Assembly: GCA_051453625.1 (NCBI GenBank)
Contig: JBOZIK010000001.1
Span: 287,074,075-287,138,074, forward strand
Direction of reading: 5' to 3'
Origin: Welwitschia mirabilis
Taxonomy: Eukaryota; Gnetophyta; Gnetopsida; Welwitschiales
Length of the DNA stretch: 64,000 bases
Shown: in pieces, positions 13,180-23,762 of the stretch
How the letters are laid out: every line of letters starts with the position of its first letter
Position numbering within the stretch: the first letter of the stretch is position 1
Notes under the pieces: generated by a model
Seen by the model: the letters and a program-made list of their open reading frames with translations, nothing else
Told to the model about the DNA's origin: nothing
Databases searched by the model: none
Position numbers and translations under genes: made by a program

Positions 13180-13770
13180 AGTGATGCTAATAATTTTAAA
13201 ATATTGAGGATTTCTTCAAAGATGCTAGATATTTTCATATCTTACTTAAAGATTTATCAAAAATTACAAAGCCTCTATATGAGTTGCTAGAAAAAGATAA
13301 ACATTTTATAGAAAATAATGTCTATGAAAAGTCATTTATGTTTTAAATGAAAAGAACCATTGTATCAATTATTAGTATACCAAATTAGCATTAATATTTT
13401 AACCTTATGTGTAATGCTAGTAACATTATTATCAGTGTTAGATAACACATGAACCATAAGCCACATATCACCTAATGCATCTCAAAGACCATTAATCCAA
13501 TCTAATGTAATGACATAATGTAACCATAGAAAATAAATTAATTACTATAGTTATTATACTTAATAAGTTCTAATACTATCTTTCAGGATTCAAAGCCAAG
13601 GTTTACATAGATCATTTAGTTGTCAAGTTCTTAGCAATAAAGCATATTCACAATATTCATATTATGCATTGGTGTTTACTATGAAAGAATTTGATTTGAA
13701 TACTTAAGATAAGAGAGAATAAGAGAATACAGTATTGTACCACCTTTCCCATTTAGAATTACCTAAAGGA
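13180..13770 (+). pseudogene. RT connection and RNase H, element A
   Basis: It starts with the VRSFLGHAGFYRRFIKDFSKI-type connection, here decayed but ending in an almost intact KPLYELLEKDKHF near 13,270. LMCNASN near 13,406 corresponds to the LMCDASD motif of gypsy RNase H with the Asp changed to Asn. HMNHKPHIT, then FKAKVYIDHLVVKFL near 13,600, match the middle and C-terminal part (GSKVIVYTDHAALKYL). The remainder to 13,770 is the decayed linker toward integrase. Stops and shifts are present throughout. Confidence 0.7.
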
Positions 13771-13854
13771 ATACACACTAAAGATACCTTTAATGATAGG
13801 TCCCCTAATAAGGAGTTATCTATAGTACAAATTAACCCCCATAAAAAGATCCCC

Positions 13855-14648
13855 TAGTATGCAAACATTACTAGTTACTTATCTGTCTAGAAGGTTCCAC
13901 ATGGTTGAATAACTAATAATAATTAAGTATTTCATAAAAGAATTAATAATTACCTCTAGGAAAATCCTTTCTTGTATTAGATTTGTAAAGATAAAATTGC
14001 AAAAGAATGGGTTCCTGAGTGGGAATAATCTAAAAGTTTGTGAATATGCTTTGAGAGTAATTTTGGAGGTAGCTTCAATGGAGATAGAATAGCTCCTAAG
14101 ATTTTACAAAGTGTTTTTTACTAATTAACCTTACTTGGGTATTTTTACTATTATGTTAAAAAGTGTGATCATTACTAATGCTTAAAAGGACTATTGAACA
14201 AATATGAGATGGTCATGTGTATGATTTTAGAATGTAAACCATTTAACATTTAGGAAGTTAACTTAATAATATATTTTCCTAAATTAAATAATTATTAATA
14301 AATTATTATATGTGTTCATAATGTCTCAAAATGGATAGAAACCAAAGCAATTAAAGAAAATAATGTTAAAACCATTGTTAAATTTTTAAAGAATATATTA
14401 TACAACATTTTAGCTATTTTAAGTCTTCATTAGTAATTAAGAAATCTACTTTGTAAATCAAACACAAAGAAGTTAATGAACTTTATAAGAGCTAGGCACA
14501 AGATTATCAAAAATTGTCATTTCCAAATAAATGGCCAAGTTGAGAATTTCAATTAAGAGATTAAAAGAATATTATTCAAAATGATTAAATTTAATGAGGA
14601 ATGATGTAAGAATTTAAATTATGCATTGCAAGCTTATAGAATAACATG
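13855..14648 (+). pseudogene. Integrase N-terminal part and core, element A, truncated
   Basis: PWYANITSYLSV near 13,855 matches the PWYADIVNYL segment before Athila-type integrase. NNYLWENPFLY and KIAKEWVPEWE follow in order. The zinc-binding part is decayed (DRIAPKILQSVFY near 14,085 for RTA.KILQ.GFYWP). HNVSKWIETKAI near 14,320 matches YVSKWVEAIAL. INGQVENFN and EIKRILFKMIKF near 14,530-14,580 match GQVE.SNREIKRIL, and YALQAYRITW near 14,621 matches ALWAYRT. The reading then stops abruptly at about 14,648, where an integrase in the opposite orientation begins. The missing C-terminal tail is probably the piece at 22,260. Confidence 0.75.
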
Positions 14649-15110
14649 GAGATATTTATTCATATCAACCCATCCATGGAAAACAATGTTTATTATTGAT
14701 AGAGATTTAATATAGATATTGGAAGTTAATGTAGAAACTAAATGAAAAGATACTGAAGCATTGACATAAATCATAACTTTTAGTAAAGTTAAATGAATCT
14801 TCAAAAAGGGTAGATAATATACTCTAACATCTAAGATTTTCAAAGTAGTTTTTTGGCTACTAGATGGCCTCCACACACTCTACCATAATAAAGAGTAAGG
14901 ATATTATATTATTTTCATTCTAGTACATACTTATGCATGATTTGGTCTTTGGATCTATACTAGAGATATCATTTAATTCATTCATAATTCCCTATCCTAT
15001 AAAGAAAATATTTTCTTTGATTTTTAGTTTAATGTAGGGAGTTTTCATGGTGATAAGTTAGTTCAAAATATCTACATATGAAGGAGTAAAGTGTTAAGAA
15101 AATATAGAAA
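14634..15110 (-). pseudogene. Integrase zinc-binding part, element B, truncated
   Basis: The minus-strand frame 14,876-14,634 is open for 80 codons and reads SSSQKTTLKILDVRVYYLP near its start, matching the family pattern of GGHF..KKTA.KILQSGFYWPTLFKD. Near its end HGWVDMNKYLHVI matches the MGPF....NKYILVA segment at the start of the core. The Cys and most zinc-binding residues are changed or lost. Upstream (to 15,110) decayed readings fit the PWYADI...YLF part. The frame ends at the junction with the plus-strand integrase of element A. Confidence 0.65.
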
Positions 15111-15179
15111 AAATATGTTTAATTTAAAGAGGTTATTCATCTAGAAAGGCATCTTTTATAGAAAATTGAAAGAGAAATG

Positions 15180-15690
15180 TAGAGGAGTTTATTCCTAAGG
15201 AATTCTAGACAGATGATTGGTAACAAAATTAGGCTCCCTTATTTATCTATTATGGTTAAGTTAAATTATTGCATTAGAAGCATCCATCTAATAAATCTCA
15301 TGCTAGAATATTTTTGGGTTATAAAATATTGAATAAGAGCATGATTAGTATAGATGTTTATATGAAATCCAAGAAAATCATGTCTAGGTTTATCAATATT
15401 AATGCAAACATTTTTTTTATGGTTATATAATTAAGTGGAATTCTAGAAAGGGTTTGTCTAATATAGCTAATGAATTTATTTCTATTCTCATGTTTTTATC
15501 CTAATACTCCATCTACAACCACATTACTATCATTGTAAAAGAGTTTAACGTATTCATTCTAATCAAGACCTCCTACTATAGGTTTAGAAGTGATTTTATC
15601 TTTAAGTTTTTTTAAAGGCAAGTTGAAACTCTTTACTCTAATAAAACTTGACATATTTTTCTAATAAAGAATGAATGGTTTACATATCTT
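15180..15690 (-). pseudogene. RNase H, element B
   Basis: The minus-strand reading FQLAFKKLKDKITSKPIV (about 15,625-15,570) matches the F..LK.KLTSAPIV start of gypsy RNase H. FYNDSNVVVDGVLG follows near 15,535 for CDASDYAVGAVLGQ (the Cys is lost, the Asp before the Ser is kept), then KFISYIRQTLS near 15,475 for IYYASKTL, and NYITIKKM near 15,440 for NYTTTEKE. TNHLSRIP near 15,210 is the conserved ADHLSRI end of the RNase H-integrase linker. Stops occur between the blocks. Confidence 0.7.
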
Positions 15691-15758
15691 AGAATAGTCC
15701 TTAATAAATATTCTATGAAAATTAATATGGCTAAGAAAAAACCTAACTCATTTGACAT

Positions 15759-15768
15759 NNNNNNNNNN
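15759..15768. other. Assembly gap, 10 N
   Basis: Exactly 10 N within the RT-RNase H region of element B. Confidence 0.99.
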
Positions 15769-16450
15769 CTAATTTCTTCACTATAAATATAATGTCTTAA
15801 TACCATTCCGCATCTTATAAGGAATTAATTCTTCTCCCAAAATAAATAATGATCACTTTCTATGTAATGATTAAGGAATTTTTCTACTCTTTTCAATATT
15901 TATTCAAATGATTCATGAAATATAGAAATGTCATCCATAGAGATTTCTATATATTAATCCATCATATCAGAAAATTTACCCATCATAACTCCTAAAAATG
16001 TTTCGGGTTCATTACATAAGTCAAAGGCCATTTGTTCAAAAAAATAAAGTACCAAAGGATGAGGTAAAGTTGGTCTTAGATTGATCTTCATTGATAATGA
16101 ATACTTGGTTATAGCCACTATAACCATTAAGGAAATAATAGTAATAATGGCCTTATACTCTATCAAATACTTCGTTTAAAAATGGCCATGAATAATGATA
16201 TTTTTTAATGATATCATTAAGTTTTTCAAATTCCATACATAGTCATCACTAATCATCAGTTTTTTAACACTATGATTAATGGGCTAACCAATTTATTATT
16301 AGAAATGGAACATGTGATTCCAGCATTCATAAGTTTAATAATTTCCTCTTTCACTACTTGATTAAGGACTAGATTAAGTCTTATTTATGGATGTATAATA
16401 GGTTTAGCATGGTCTTTATCTTAAACCATGGAAGGAGGAATGACTAAAAG
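15769..16450 (-). pseudogene. Reverse transcriptase, element B
   Basis: From high coordinates: NQVVKEEIIKLMNAGI near 16,360 matches the MKEVVKKEVLKLLDAGIIYPI start of gypsy RT, and KLVSPLIIVLKN near 16,300 matches KWVSPVQVVPKK. The open minus frame 16,166-15,954 (70 codons) carries EQMAFDLCNEPETF and MMGKFSDMMD, matching RRMPFGLCNAPATFQR and MMAIFSDM. SMDDISIF near 15,935 is the YxDD box with both Asp kept. The segment FRKLNEATRKDHFPLPF is decayed. A stop between FSDMMD and the YxDD box, and frame changes upstream, make it non-functional. Confidence 0.8.
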
Positions 16451-16977
16451 ATCTTTATAAGTCCAAGAAAAATCATGTATTTAGAGGTAAGAAGTTGAAA
16501 TAGTGCTTTTTCTTTAGAAAGGTAGAGATAAAAATTGATAATAAAATATTTCTAGGGGACTTCGTGTTAAAAGATGTATTTTACTCCATTTAGTAATTCT
16601 TTAAGTTGAAAATCATGATCATCTTTCATTGATGTAGAATACCCATCATGATGAAGTAAATTTTCTATGAATATTACATGTTGAAAAGCATGATCAAGTA
16701 TGGGTTTGAAGTACTCATTTACTTCTTTAGGCAAGTTATTGAATATAAGGTCATCATTGAGGTTATAAGGTTTGATGAATTTAAGATTTCTAAGACTTTA
16801 CTACATTCTTCATGATCATCAAATAAGTTTTCATGTTGTAAAGTAATAAGTCTTTCTTATTTGGATGTCTTGTTAGACAAGCATGTTGGATTTAATTTAT
16901 TCATTTAAATATAAATAATCTTCCATTTTTTTAGACTTTAATAATAAATTTCTTATTCTTCATATGACATTCCACAT
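16451..16977 (-). other. Protease-RT linker, element B
   Basis: Decayed minus-strand pol between protease and RT. No domain is recognised, only the expected position. Confidence 0.4.
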
Positions 16978-18060
16978 TCATGTGCATATGTGAATAATAA
17001 AATAGGATTTTTCATACAAGCCTATTCCTAAGAGTAAAGGATGTTCTCCATTTTGTTCAACCTCCATGATAACTGAATCCATAGGGTAAAAGCCTTCCTC
17101 TATTTGTATTACCAAGTCCTTAATAATTCTAATTAATCTTTTGATGATTGTATCGACTAGTTCCAAAATAATCTTTATTAGTTTAATCCTNNNNNNNNNN
17201 NNNNNNNNNNNNNNNNNNNNNNNNNNNNNNNNNNNNNNNNNNNNNNNNNNNNNNNNNNNNNNNNNNNNNNNNNNNNNNNNNNNNNNNNNNNNNNNNNNNN
17301 NNNNNNNNNNNNNNNNNNNNNNNNNNNNNNNNNNNNNNNNNNNNNNNNNNNNNNNNNNNNNNNNNNNNNNNNNNNNNNNNNNNNNNNNNNNNNNNNNNNN
17401 NNNNNNNNNNNNNNNNNNNNNNNNNNNNNNNNNNNNNNNNNNNNNNNNNNNNNNNNNNNNNNNNNNNNNNNNNNNNNNNNNNNNNNNNNNNNNNNNNNNN
17501 NNNNNNNNNNNNNNNNNNNNNNNNNNNNNNNNNNNNNNNNNNNNNNNNNNNNNNNNNNNNNNNNNNNNNNNNNNNNNNNNNNNNNNNNNNNNNNNNNNNN
17601 NNNNNNNNNNNNNNNNNNNNNNNNNNNNNNNNNNNNNNNNNNNNNNNNNNNNNNNNNNNNNNNNNNNNNNNNNNNNNNNNNNNNNNNNNNNNNNNNNNNN
17701 NNNNNNNNNNNNNNNNNNNNNNNNNNNNNNNNNNNNNNNNNNNNNNNNNNNNNNNNNNNNNNNNNNNNNNNNNNNNNNNNNNNNNNNNNNNNNNNNNNNN
17801 NNNNNNNNNNNNNNNNNNNNNNNNNNNNNNNNNNNNNNNNNNNNNNNNNNNNNNNNNNNNNNNNNNNNNNNNNNNNNNNNNNNNNNNNNNNNNNNNNNNN
17901 NNNNNNNNNNNNNNNNNNNNNNNNNNNNNNNNNNNNNNNNNNNNNNNNNNNNNNNNNNNNNNNNNNNNNNNNNNNNTTTATTTTTTTCCTTTTCCTCTAA
18001 AATAACATTAATCATGGCAGATCTATTTTCTTTAAATTTAGAACATTTATGCATTACCAA
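16978..18060 (-). pseudogene. Aspartic protease, element B, interrupted by gap
   Basis: The N-terminal part MHKCSKFKENRSAM (18,054 downward) and the C-terminal part IIKDLVIQIEEGFYPMDSVI and EHPLLLGIGLY resemble the protease at 56,547-56,990 almost residue for residue (KCPNFKDPRIAM, IIKDLVIQVEVSFYP, YYPLLLGRAFY). The family's ILGRPFL motif is LLLGIGLY here. The active-site D-T/L-G-A-S stretch would lie in the N run. By comparison with the other copy only about 100 bases should be missing, while the gap is 786 N: either the size estimate is wrong or something else is inserted. Confidence 0.65.
17191..17976. other. Assembly gap, 786 N
   Basis: Sized gap inside the protease of element B. Open frames crossing it on the plus strand are artefacts. 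Confidence 0.99.
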
Positions 18061-18744
18061 GTTGTAAAGAGATTATACTATGAAGAATCTACTTGATGTG
18101 GTTCTCTTTTACTTTCTTTTAACTAAATCATTTCATATTTTATTTACTTAGGATTATATTGTAATGTTTCCAAAAGGGTATATTGATACTTACATCTTAC
18201 ATAATTTGTTTAACATAATTATGATAGCTAGGATTAGTCTTTAATGTTTCTATCTAATGGATTATAAGCTTTCTTTTTTTGTCTTCATTTCTTGTGTTGT
18301 TATTTGATTTTGGCTTAGATGCTAAAGGCAACATTGGTTTATGAAGGATTTATATGTTATCATCTTATGTTACATCCTTTTCTTTATTATAATAAGTTAA
18401 GGTTTCCTCATGAGGGGTTGTGTTATGTCGTCTTCTAGTTACAACCTTCCAATATTTTTTCATATCATTAAGATTAGGTATTTTTTAAGTTGGAAGAGAT
18501 CCTTGTGGTATTTAATTTTCCAAGATCATTTATTGAAGTACTCTTATAAGGTTTTCAATATTCTTATTTTAATTTTCTATGTTCTAATTTATGGTCTCAT
18601 GCATCTTTTTCAATTCTTCAACTTAATCTCTAAAGGAATCATTTCTATGATAATTAAAATAGTTTTATTAGAAGTTGCTATTTTTGAATTTATTTTAAAT
18701 TGATAACTTTAAAGTTTTATTTGGCCTATTATTTCTTGGTTAAA

Positions 18745-19610
18745 TTATTGAGTATTCTTATAAATAGTTAACCTTTTGTTGAATGCACAAGCATCTTCAA
18801 AGTTTACTTCTTTAGAAGTAGGAAGAATAGGATAACCGTTCATGGAATGGTAGTCATATTCACAAATGTTACATGTAGAGGAAGATGTTGAAGGTTTCTG
18901 ATTTAATACCTTTACATAAAAAATAACTCTTATGTACTTTTGTGATATGATGGCAATATCTTCAATCAAGTAATTAGGACTTATTTGTACTTGTGTTTGT
19001 TAGGAATAGATTGTTATTGCATATTATTTCAATGCATTTTCTTCATATCTTTCAACACTTGCCTTATAACTCTTTCTTCCTTAGGAGATGGTTTAGGATA
19101 AGTTTGGATTATCTCAACTAATTCCTCTAATAATGTTCAAGAATCATCTAAATTAAGGTTGAGTAAGTATCATCCATATGAAAATCTACTGGTTTCTTTG
19201 TTTGCCTATTTAACCCACTATAGAAATGAATAATAAGATATTCCTTTATAAATTCAGCTACTAGATTTAATGATGCCACTATTAGGAATCTCTCATAGAT
19301 TATGACATAGTATTCATAAGATAGTTGTGAAAAATTTGTAACTTCTTTTCATCTTTTTCTTATGATTGTTTTACTCATGAATATTTTAATGAAAGCATCT
19401 TATGCTTGGTTCTAACTCTTAAGGATTTTATATGAGATTCTTTAGAGATAATTTTTAGCTTTTTTTTGTAAGTTTAAAGGAAAAAAAATTTTATGTAGGT
19501 TTTATCGCTAACCTTTTTATTTCCATTTCTTGAGATAAGGGAAATTTGTTCAAATTTAACCAAGTGTTGAAAAGAACCTTCACCATCATGTCCTAAAACT
19601 ATTTAATAAG
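18745..19610 (-). pseudogene. Gag with CCHC knuckle, element B
   Basis: From high coordinates: GSFQHLVKFEQI near 19,590 fits the GDEDPYKHLSRFLEI start of plant gypsy gag. Fragments fitting FPFSLKDKAKxWL follow near 19,480, YYVIIYERF near 19,300 fits ESLYEAWERF, and IIHFYSGLNRQTK near 19,210 fits VQTFYNGL...TR. The minus frame 18,969-18,745 (74 codons) carries CNICEYDYHSMNGYP at 18,873-18,832, a CX2CX4HX4C zinc knuckle whose last Cys is Tyr (TGC to TAC type), then EDACAFN as in EQAYAFN. Knuckle and capsid-like part together make this a confident gag remnant. Confidence 0.75.
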
Positions 19611-21397
19611 CATTAAGGTTTTTTAATTTTACATCATCTTCTATAGATAATTCAAAAGAATTTTGGACTTATTTTTTCCTTTTAGTAATGCTTTCTTTAA
19701 GATATTTTTAGGTATTATTATAACTGAAAGTCATATTAAAAGAAAGATTATCCAAAGAGGAGGAGAAACTATTTAAAGAAGTTAAAGAAGTTTAGAAGGT
19801 AAAGAAATCTTAGAAGAAGGTTAAGGATTATTTGAAGTGGAAAGAATTTTAGAATGAAGAAAAGTCATCTTATTCAATTATTAAAATAAATGTTTCATTT
19901 TCATATAAAGTTCTAGAATTAAAAACAATTAGATGTTATTTGATTATTTATTCAATAAAGTGCTTTTCTCTCAAATAATTTACCATTTCTTGCATGGTTA
20001 AAAAATGTTAACAAAGTTCTTTACATCTAAGGAAAACAATATTTAGGATTACATAAGGTGAAAGGATAAGTTTTACTAATAATTAATGTGACAACCACTT
20101 ATGTTACATGAAGCACAAAGTGTAGGCTAGGTTTGTATAAAAAATATGGTAATTCCCAACATTACAGAAAGTGTGAGGAGTAGAACTAATAAATAATGAT
20201 AATTTCTTTCTAAGAGAATAGATCCAACAAATAATATTTCGTAAGAAAATTAGATCAAAATTATTGAAATGATCAAAAAACTTAATTACTTGAATTAAAA
20301 GGAAATGTAAATTGGAAGAATTGTAAACTAAAACATAGGAAAGCTACGCTACACCATAAATTAGGATAATTAAGTGAAAATTTAGAGATCTAAAAAGGTA
20401 GTCAAGTGCACAAAAGTAGATCTAACTTGGGAATAAGGTACAATACCACTCAACTAAATAATCTAAAATTAAATTAACTACTTGGGTAGTGAGAATTCTT
20501 AAATGCTTCACATCTATAATGATAATAGGATATTGCAAATGTAATTTGTGAGTGTAAAACATATGACATATTCCTTAAATTCACTTATCAATAGCTTGTA
20601 ATATTTTAATACCTAATTTTTACAAATGAATACTAGTATAGAGGATCAAACCTAATGTTGTATACTAGTGAGGAATTTAATGATTACCTAGAAACTTAAC
20701 TCATTTAAAGAAGAAGGTAATTTTTATTCTTTTTCTAATTAAGTATGAGATTAAAACAAGAATACAATAATGAATAGAATGCAATGAATTTAGAATGTAA
20801 GAAATTCACACATAATGTATGAAAATAAAATGCAATTCCAAATGTAATTAACTAATCCAGTTTACCAACTTGTTGTTATCTAAGTTTGCCTTTATATTAT
20901 ATATAAAAACCAAAATTAATCTATTGAAACATCAATTTTCTTCCAACATAAAATATAAAATAGATAAAGAGAATTATTGGAAAAATACAAAGTAATTATA
21001 TTAATCAAATTCTAATACATTTAGTTATTAGTAATAATCCTTTAACGAAGAAGACTCATCCCAATACCAAAGAAAGCTCTTCTCATAAGTTAGAATAGAT
21101 CCCTTACTTAAGTAAACTCCAATGATTACAAAATCATTTAATGCTAAAAGGATAGTAAGATGGATGCTTAAGTGGTATATTTATGGGTTTGAATTAGTGT
21201 TTTGAAATATGAATAGGTGCAAACTAATAAGACATGATCTTACTAATAAAGTAATACAAGTTACTCACTTTTTAATTAAATTTAAATGATAATCTAGGTG
21301 TCTCATTTGAATGATGATAATAGATAGAGCTGAAACTTCTTATAATGATGCTTTATATGTCTATCCAGTGTAAGTGATAACATTTTTCTAGTTACCT

Positions 21398-21422
21398 CAT
21401 CTAGCTAATCATGTGAACAAAG
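21398..21422 (+). repeat. 25-nt degenerate motif, copy
   Basis: Diverged member of the motif with halves CRTYYAGAYGAY and CATRNRGAYRAWR; here CATCTAGCTAAT then CATGTGAACAAAG. Confidence 0.35.
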
Positions 21423-21590
21423 GTGGTAACTACTAATAACCATTTTTCATGTCATGTCATATCATCCTTTATCAAAACTGACTTCTACTAACTGATTGTT
21501 TAGGTAGCTTTGTCTAGATAACTAAATGTGGATGATTATAAAAATAGTCTAGAGAGATATACATATACAGGGTTGGTCATGTCTTAGCTT

Positions 21591-21615
21591 CATTTAGATG
21601 ACCATGTGGACAAAG
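21591..21615 (+). repeat. 25-nt degenerate motif, copy
   Basis: CATTTAGATGAC then CATGTGGACAAAG; fits the consensus halves CRTYYAGAYGAY and CATRNRGAYRAWR. Confidence 0.45.
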
Positions 21616-21950
21616 CCCTTTCTTTAATTACTATTAGCTTTGATCAACATCACTTATTCTAAAATTAGTCTTTGATGTTCTTAAGTATCAAAATTAGATC
21701 TTAAACATTTCCATATAATGTCATCATGATGTTGTAACTAGAATTTATTCTAAATATGGTCCTTTAGAATCATCAAATTGTGAGTCATCATTACTTCACT
21801 AGAAGGGTCAAGAATAGAAAAGTCCTCAAAACATACTTAAACTACTTACTTGTGTAAAAAATATATGCATGTCATGATCATTGTAATAGCTATGCGTAAT
21901 TACCATTAACTTCTATCAATTTAGCCTAAGAACATGCTTGAAAATACTAC

Positions 21951-22190
21951 CAATAGGCAGGTAGCACTACTCACTGACTTCGAGCTTGAATGAAAGTTCT
22001 AAATCCTTGGCTTTAGGGAGGTTGGAAATCACATGGGCATTTACCAAGGTGGATTCATATATTCATCCTCCACTGATGGCAACTTGTTAGTGGAAATCTT
22101 ACTATTGGAACAAAGCCCCAGCCCATGTAGCTGGCAACACCCCAGCATCAGATATTTCATACAATTTGGCCTTATAACATTGAATATTAA
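21951..22190. other. G+C-richer island with intact CAG/CTG
   Basis: About 240 bases stand out from their surroundings: near-balanced composition and several CAG/CTG words (for example gatggcaac, ccccagccc, gtagctggc, cagcatcag). Plus frame 22,033-22,236 gives 67 codons (MGIYQGGFIYSSS...), and the minus strand gives KISTNKLPSVEDEYMNPPW and HVISNLPKAKDLELSFKLEV in different frames; none is a family I recognise. It sits between element B and the integrase tail of A. It could be a gene fragment, a piece of a younger element or a less decayed part of an LTR. Confidence 0.4.
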
Positions 22191-22259
22191 TAATAGAGAT
22201 AACATTTCAAAAGAACATTACAACCAAAAAATTTAGATTAAACAAGATAACACATGGTA

Positions 22260-22535
22260 AATCAAAAGTGAATTATGAATACATAACTAAGTATTACCTT
22301 GATTAGAAAAACTAGAAAAAATAATTTCAATCCTAGTGATAAAGCTTTATTGTATAATATTAGATTACATAAGTTTCTTAGAAAACTACTCAACAAGTGG
22401 AAAGGGCCTTTTGAGATAATAAAAATGAACTAGAATGACAGAATTATAGTAAAAATCCTTAGCATTAATGGTTAGTTCACTATAAATGGTTAACAACTAA
22501 AAATCTATCATGAGAATGAGCCATAAAGTGTTGCC
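22260..22535 (+). pseudogene. Integrase C-terminal tail, probably of element A
   Basis: The plus-strand reading runs from the KPGDKVLLYNSRL-type segment, here NPSDKALLYNIRLHKF (near 22,335), through LLNKWKGPFEIIK (near 22,395), matching LKSRWSGPF.V, to INGQQLKIYHENEP (near 22,485), matching VNGQRLKPY. One stop lies after EIIKMN. This is exactly the part missing from the plus-strand integrase that breaks at 14,648, and strand and order agree, so the two are probably one gene split by element B. It could also be a fragment of a third element. Confidence 0.65.
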
Positions 22536-23754
22536 ATTAATCATGAAGAATCATCTGACTCTAACCACATTACTTTTAACCTTGATCTAATAGCATTAGA
22601 TAATCTAACTTATGTCTATGCCATGTACTAATTAGTTTACATATAAATAAGTTCTTATGTATATTTTTTAAAATTTAATTTTTTCTAACTATATTTATTT
22701 ATTTTCTTTAAAAAAGGAATTTTCTTATAACCATTTAAGAATATTGTTATAAATTTTGACCATAAATTTAGTGTTTTATTTTTTCATGCTCTTAATTCAT
22801 AATAAAATTAGTCAGTATACCTTATCATTTCTCCATCCTTTATTTTTCCTTTAGCATTTTCCTACTCATAGCCATTACTGCATGAAAGAAATCCATGTTG
22901 AAGCTACAATAGTTTTCACAAGAATCTAGCATATGCAATTATAAGAAAGATAAGAAAGAAATAAAAAAAATATTATTTTGATTGACAAAAAACTATAATA
23001 ATAATATTAATAGTAAGAATAGTAGAATAATCAAGTATAAGATTATCATGACATAAAATCTTATAATATATGTTTTACACTTTAGCAAAGCTTCTCTTCT
23101 TTTAATGTATTAGGTTTTTCTATCTCACTTGCAAAATATTAAAGCTTCTCTTCTTTTAATGTATTAGGTTTTTCTATCTCACTTGCAAAATATTATATTA
23201 TAGTATGTTGTATTTTACTTTTATAATTAATTGTCCAGATCTAAATTCTAGAAATTTGATAAGCATTAATGCTATTCGCATGAATTATAAGGATATTTCT
23301 AATAAGAGTCAAAAGACATACATGTAAGCAAGGAATGATTTAATTATTTTACTATGCTCTAGATGAGTATGAAGATTTATTAGTTTTATTGAATAATTTA
23401 AATATACTTTCTTAAGAACCAAATTAATCAACATTAAATAAGTCAATGAATGTTTAATTACATCTTGAATTAGTTTCATGGATTGTGAGGTATACTTTTA
23501 TAATTCTATGATTATTAGTCGTATTAGAGTGAGCTATCGATATTTGATGAATTCATCTATTTTATGTATCATTCCTATCATCTCCATTATTACATTGAAC
23601 CATCATGTATTTTTTCTAATTTTTTCATATTTCTTAAAAGAGAAATGGGAATATATTAAATTAGAAAATTTACATTAGGGGAAAGAAATAAAGAATTAAA
23701 CTATTTAACAAAAATAAGAATATTATGTGGAATACTTAAAGACAGAATAAAAAC
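22536..23754. other. 3' non-coding region of element A, no gene
   Basis: AT-rich DNA between the integrase tail and the LINE. Apart from a perfect tandem duplication nothing is recognised. A 66-codon open frame at 23,478-23,678 has no family resemblance and is probably chance. Confidence 0.4.
23087..23194 (+). repeat. Perfect 54-bp tandem duplication
   Basis: Two identical 54-bp units (23,087-23,140 and 23,141-23,194), each starting aaagcttctc and ending caaaatatt. Perfect identity in a heavily mutated setting points to a recent event or an assembly artefact. Confidence 0.9.
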
Positions 23755-23762
23755 AAAAAAAA

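Larger units (their letters stand above)
14634..20100 (-). mobile_element. Element B: minus-strand Athila-like gypsy element, 3' truncated
   Basis: On the minus strand, from high to low coordinates, gag (19.6-18.75 kb), protease (18.06-16.98), RT (16.45-15.77), RNase H (15.69-15.18) and the zinc-binding part of integrase (15.1-14.63) appear in normal Ty3/gypsy order. The element ends inside integrase, and no core, tail or 3' LTR of this orientation is present to its left. Its 5' leader and LTR should lie between about 20.1 and 22.2 kb, but I could not find a primer binding site there. It probably interrupts element A. Confidence 0.7.
20101..21950. other. Leader/LTR candidate region of element B, no gene
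   Basis: AT-rich, no protein recognised. It lies where the 5' leader and LTR of minus-strand element B should be. Read on the minus strand, ttgatcctctatactagtat near 20,640 recalls the sequence before the primer site in many plant gypsy elements. I found no convincing primer binding site. Two copies of the 25-nt motif occur at 21,398 and 21,591. Confidence 0.35.

Noticed and set aside
20141-20175. ttcccaacattacagaaa as a minus-strand primer binding site for element B
   Set aside because: The first nine bases fit, but five later positions need transversions.
22033-22236. 67-codon open frame as a host gene
   Set aside because: No recognisable domain and no splice or promoter context; kept only as a composition island worth checking.
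23478-23678. 66-codon open frame as a gene
   Set aside because: No family resemblance; AT-rich hydrophobic translation typical of chance frames here.
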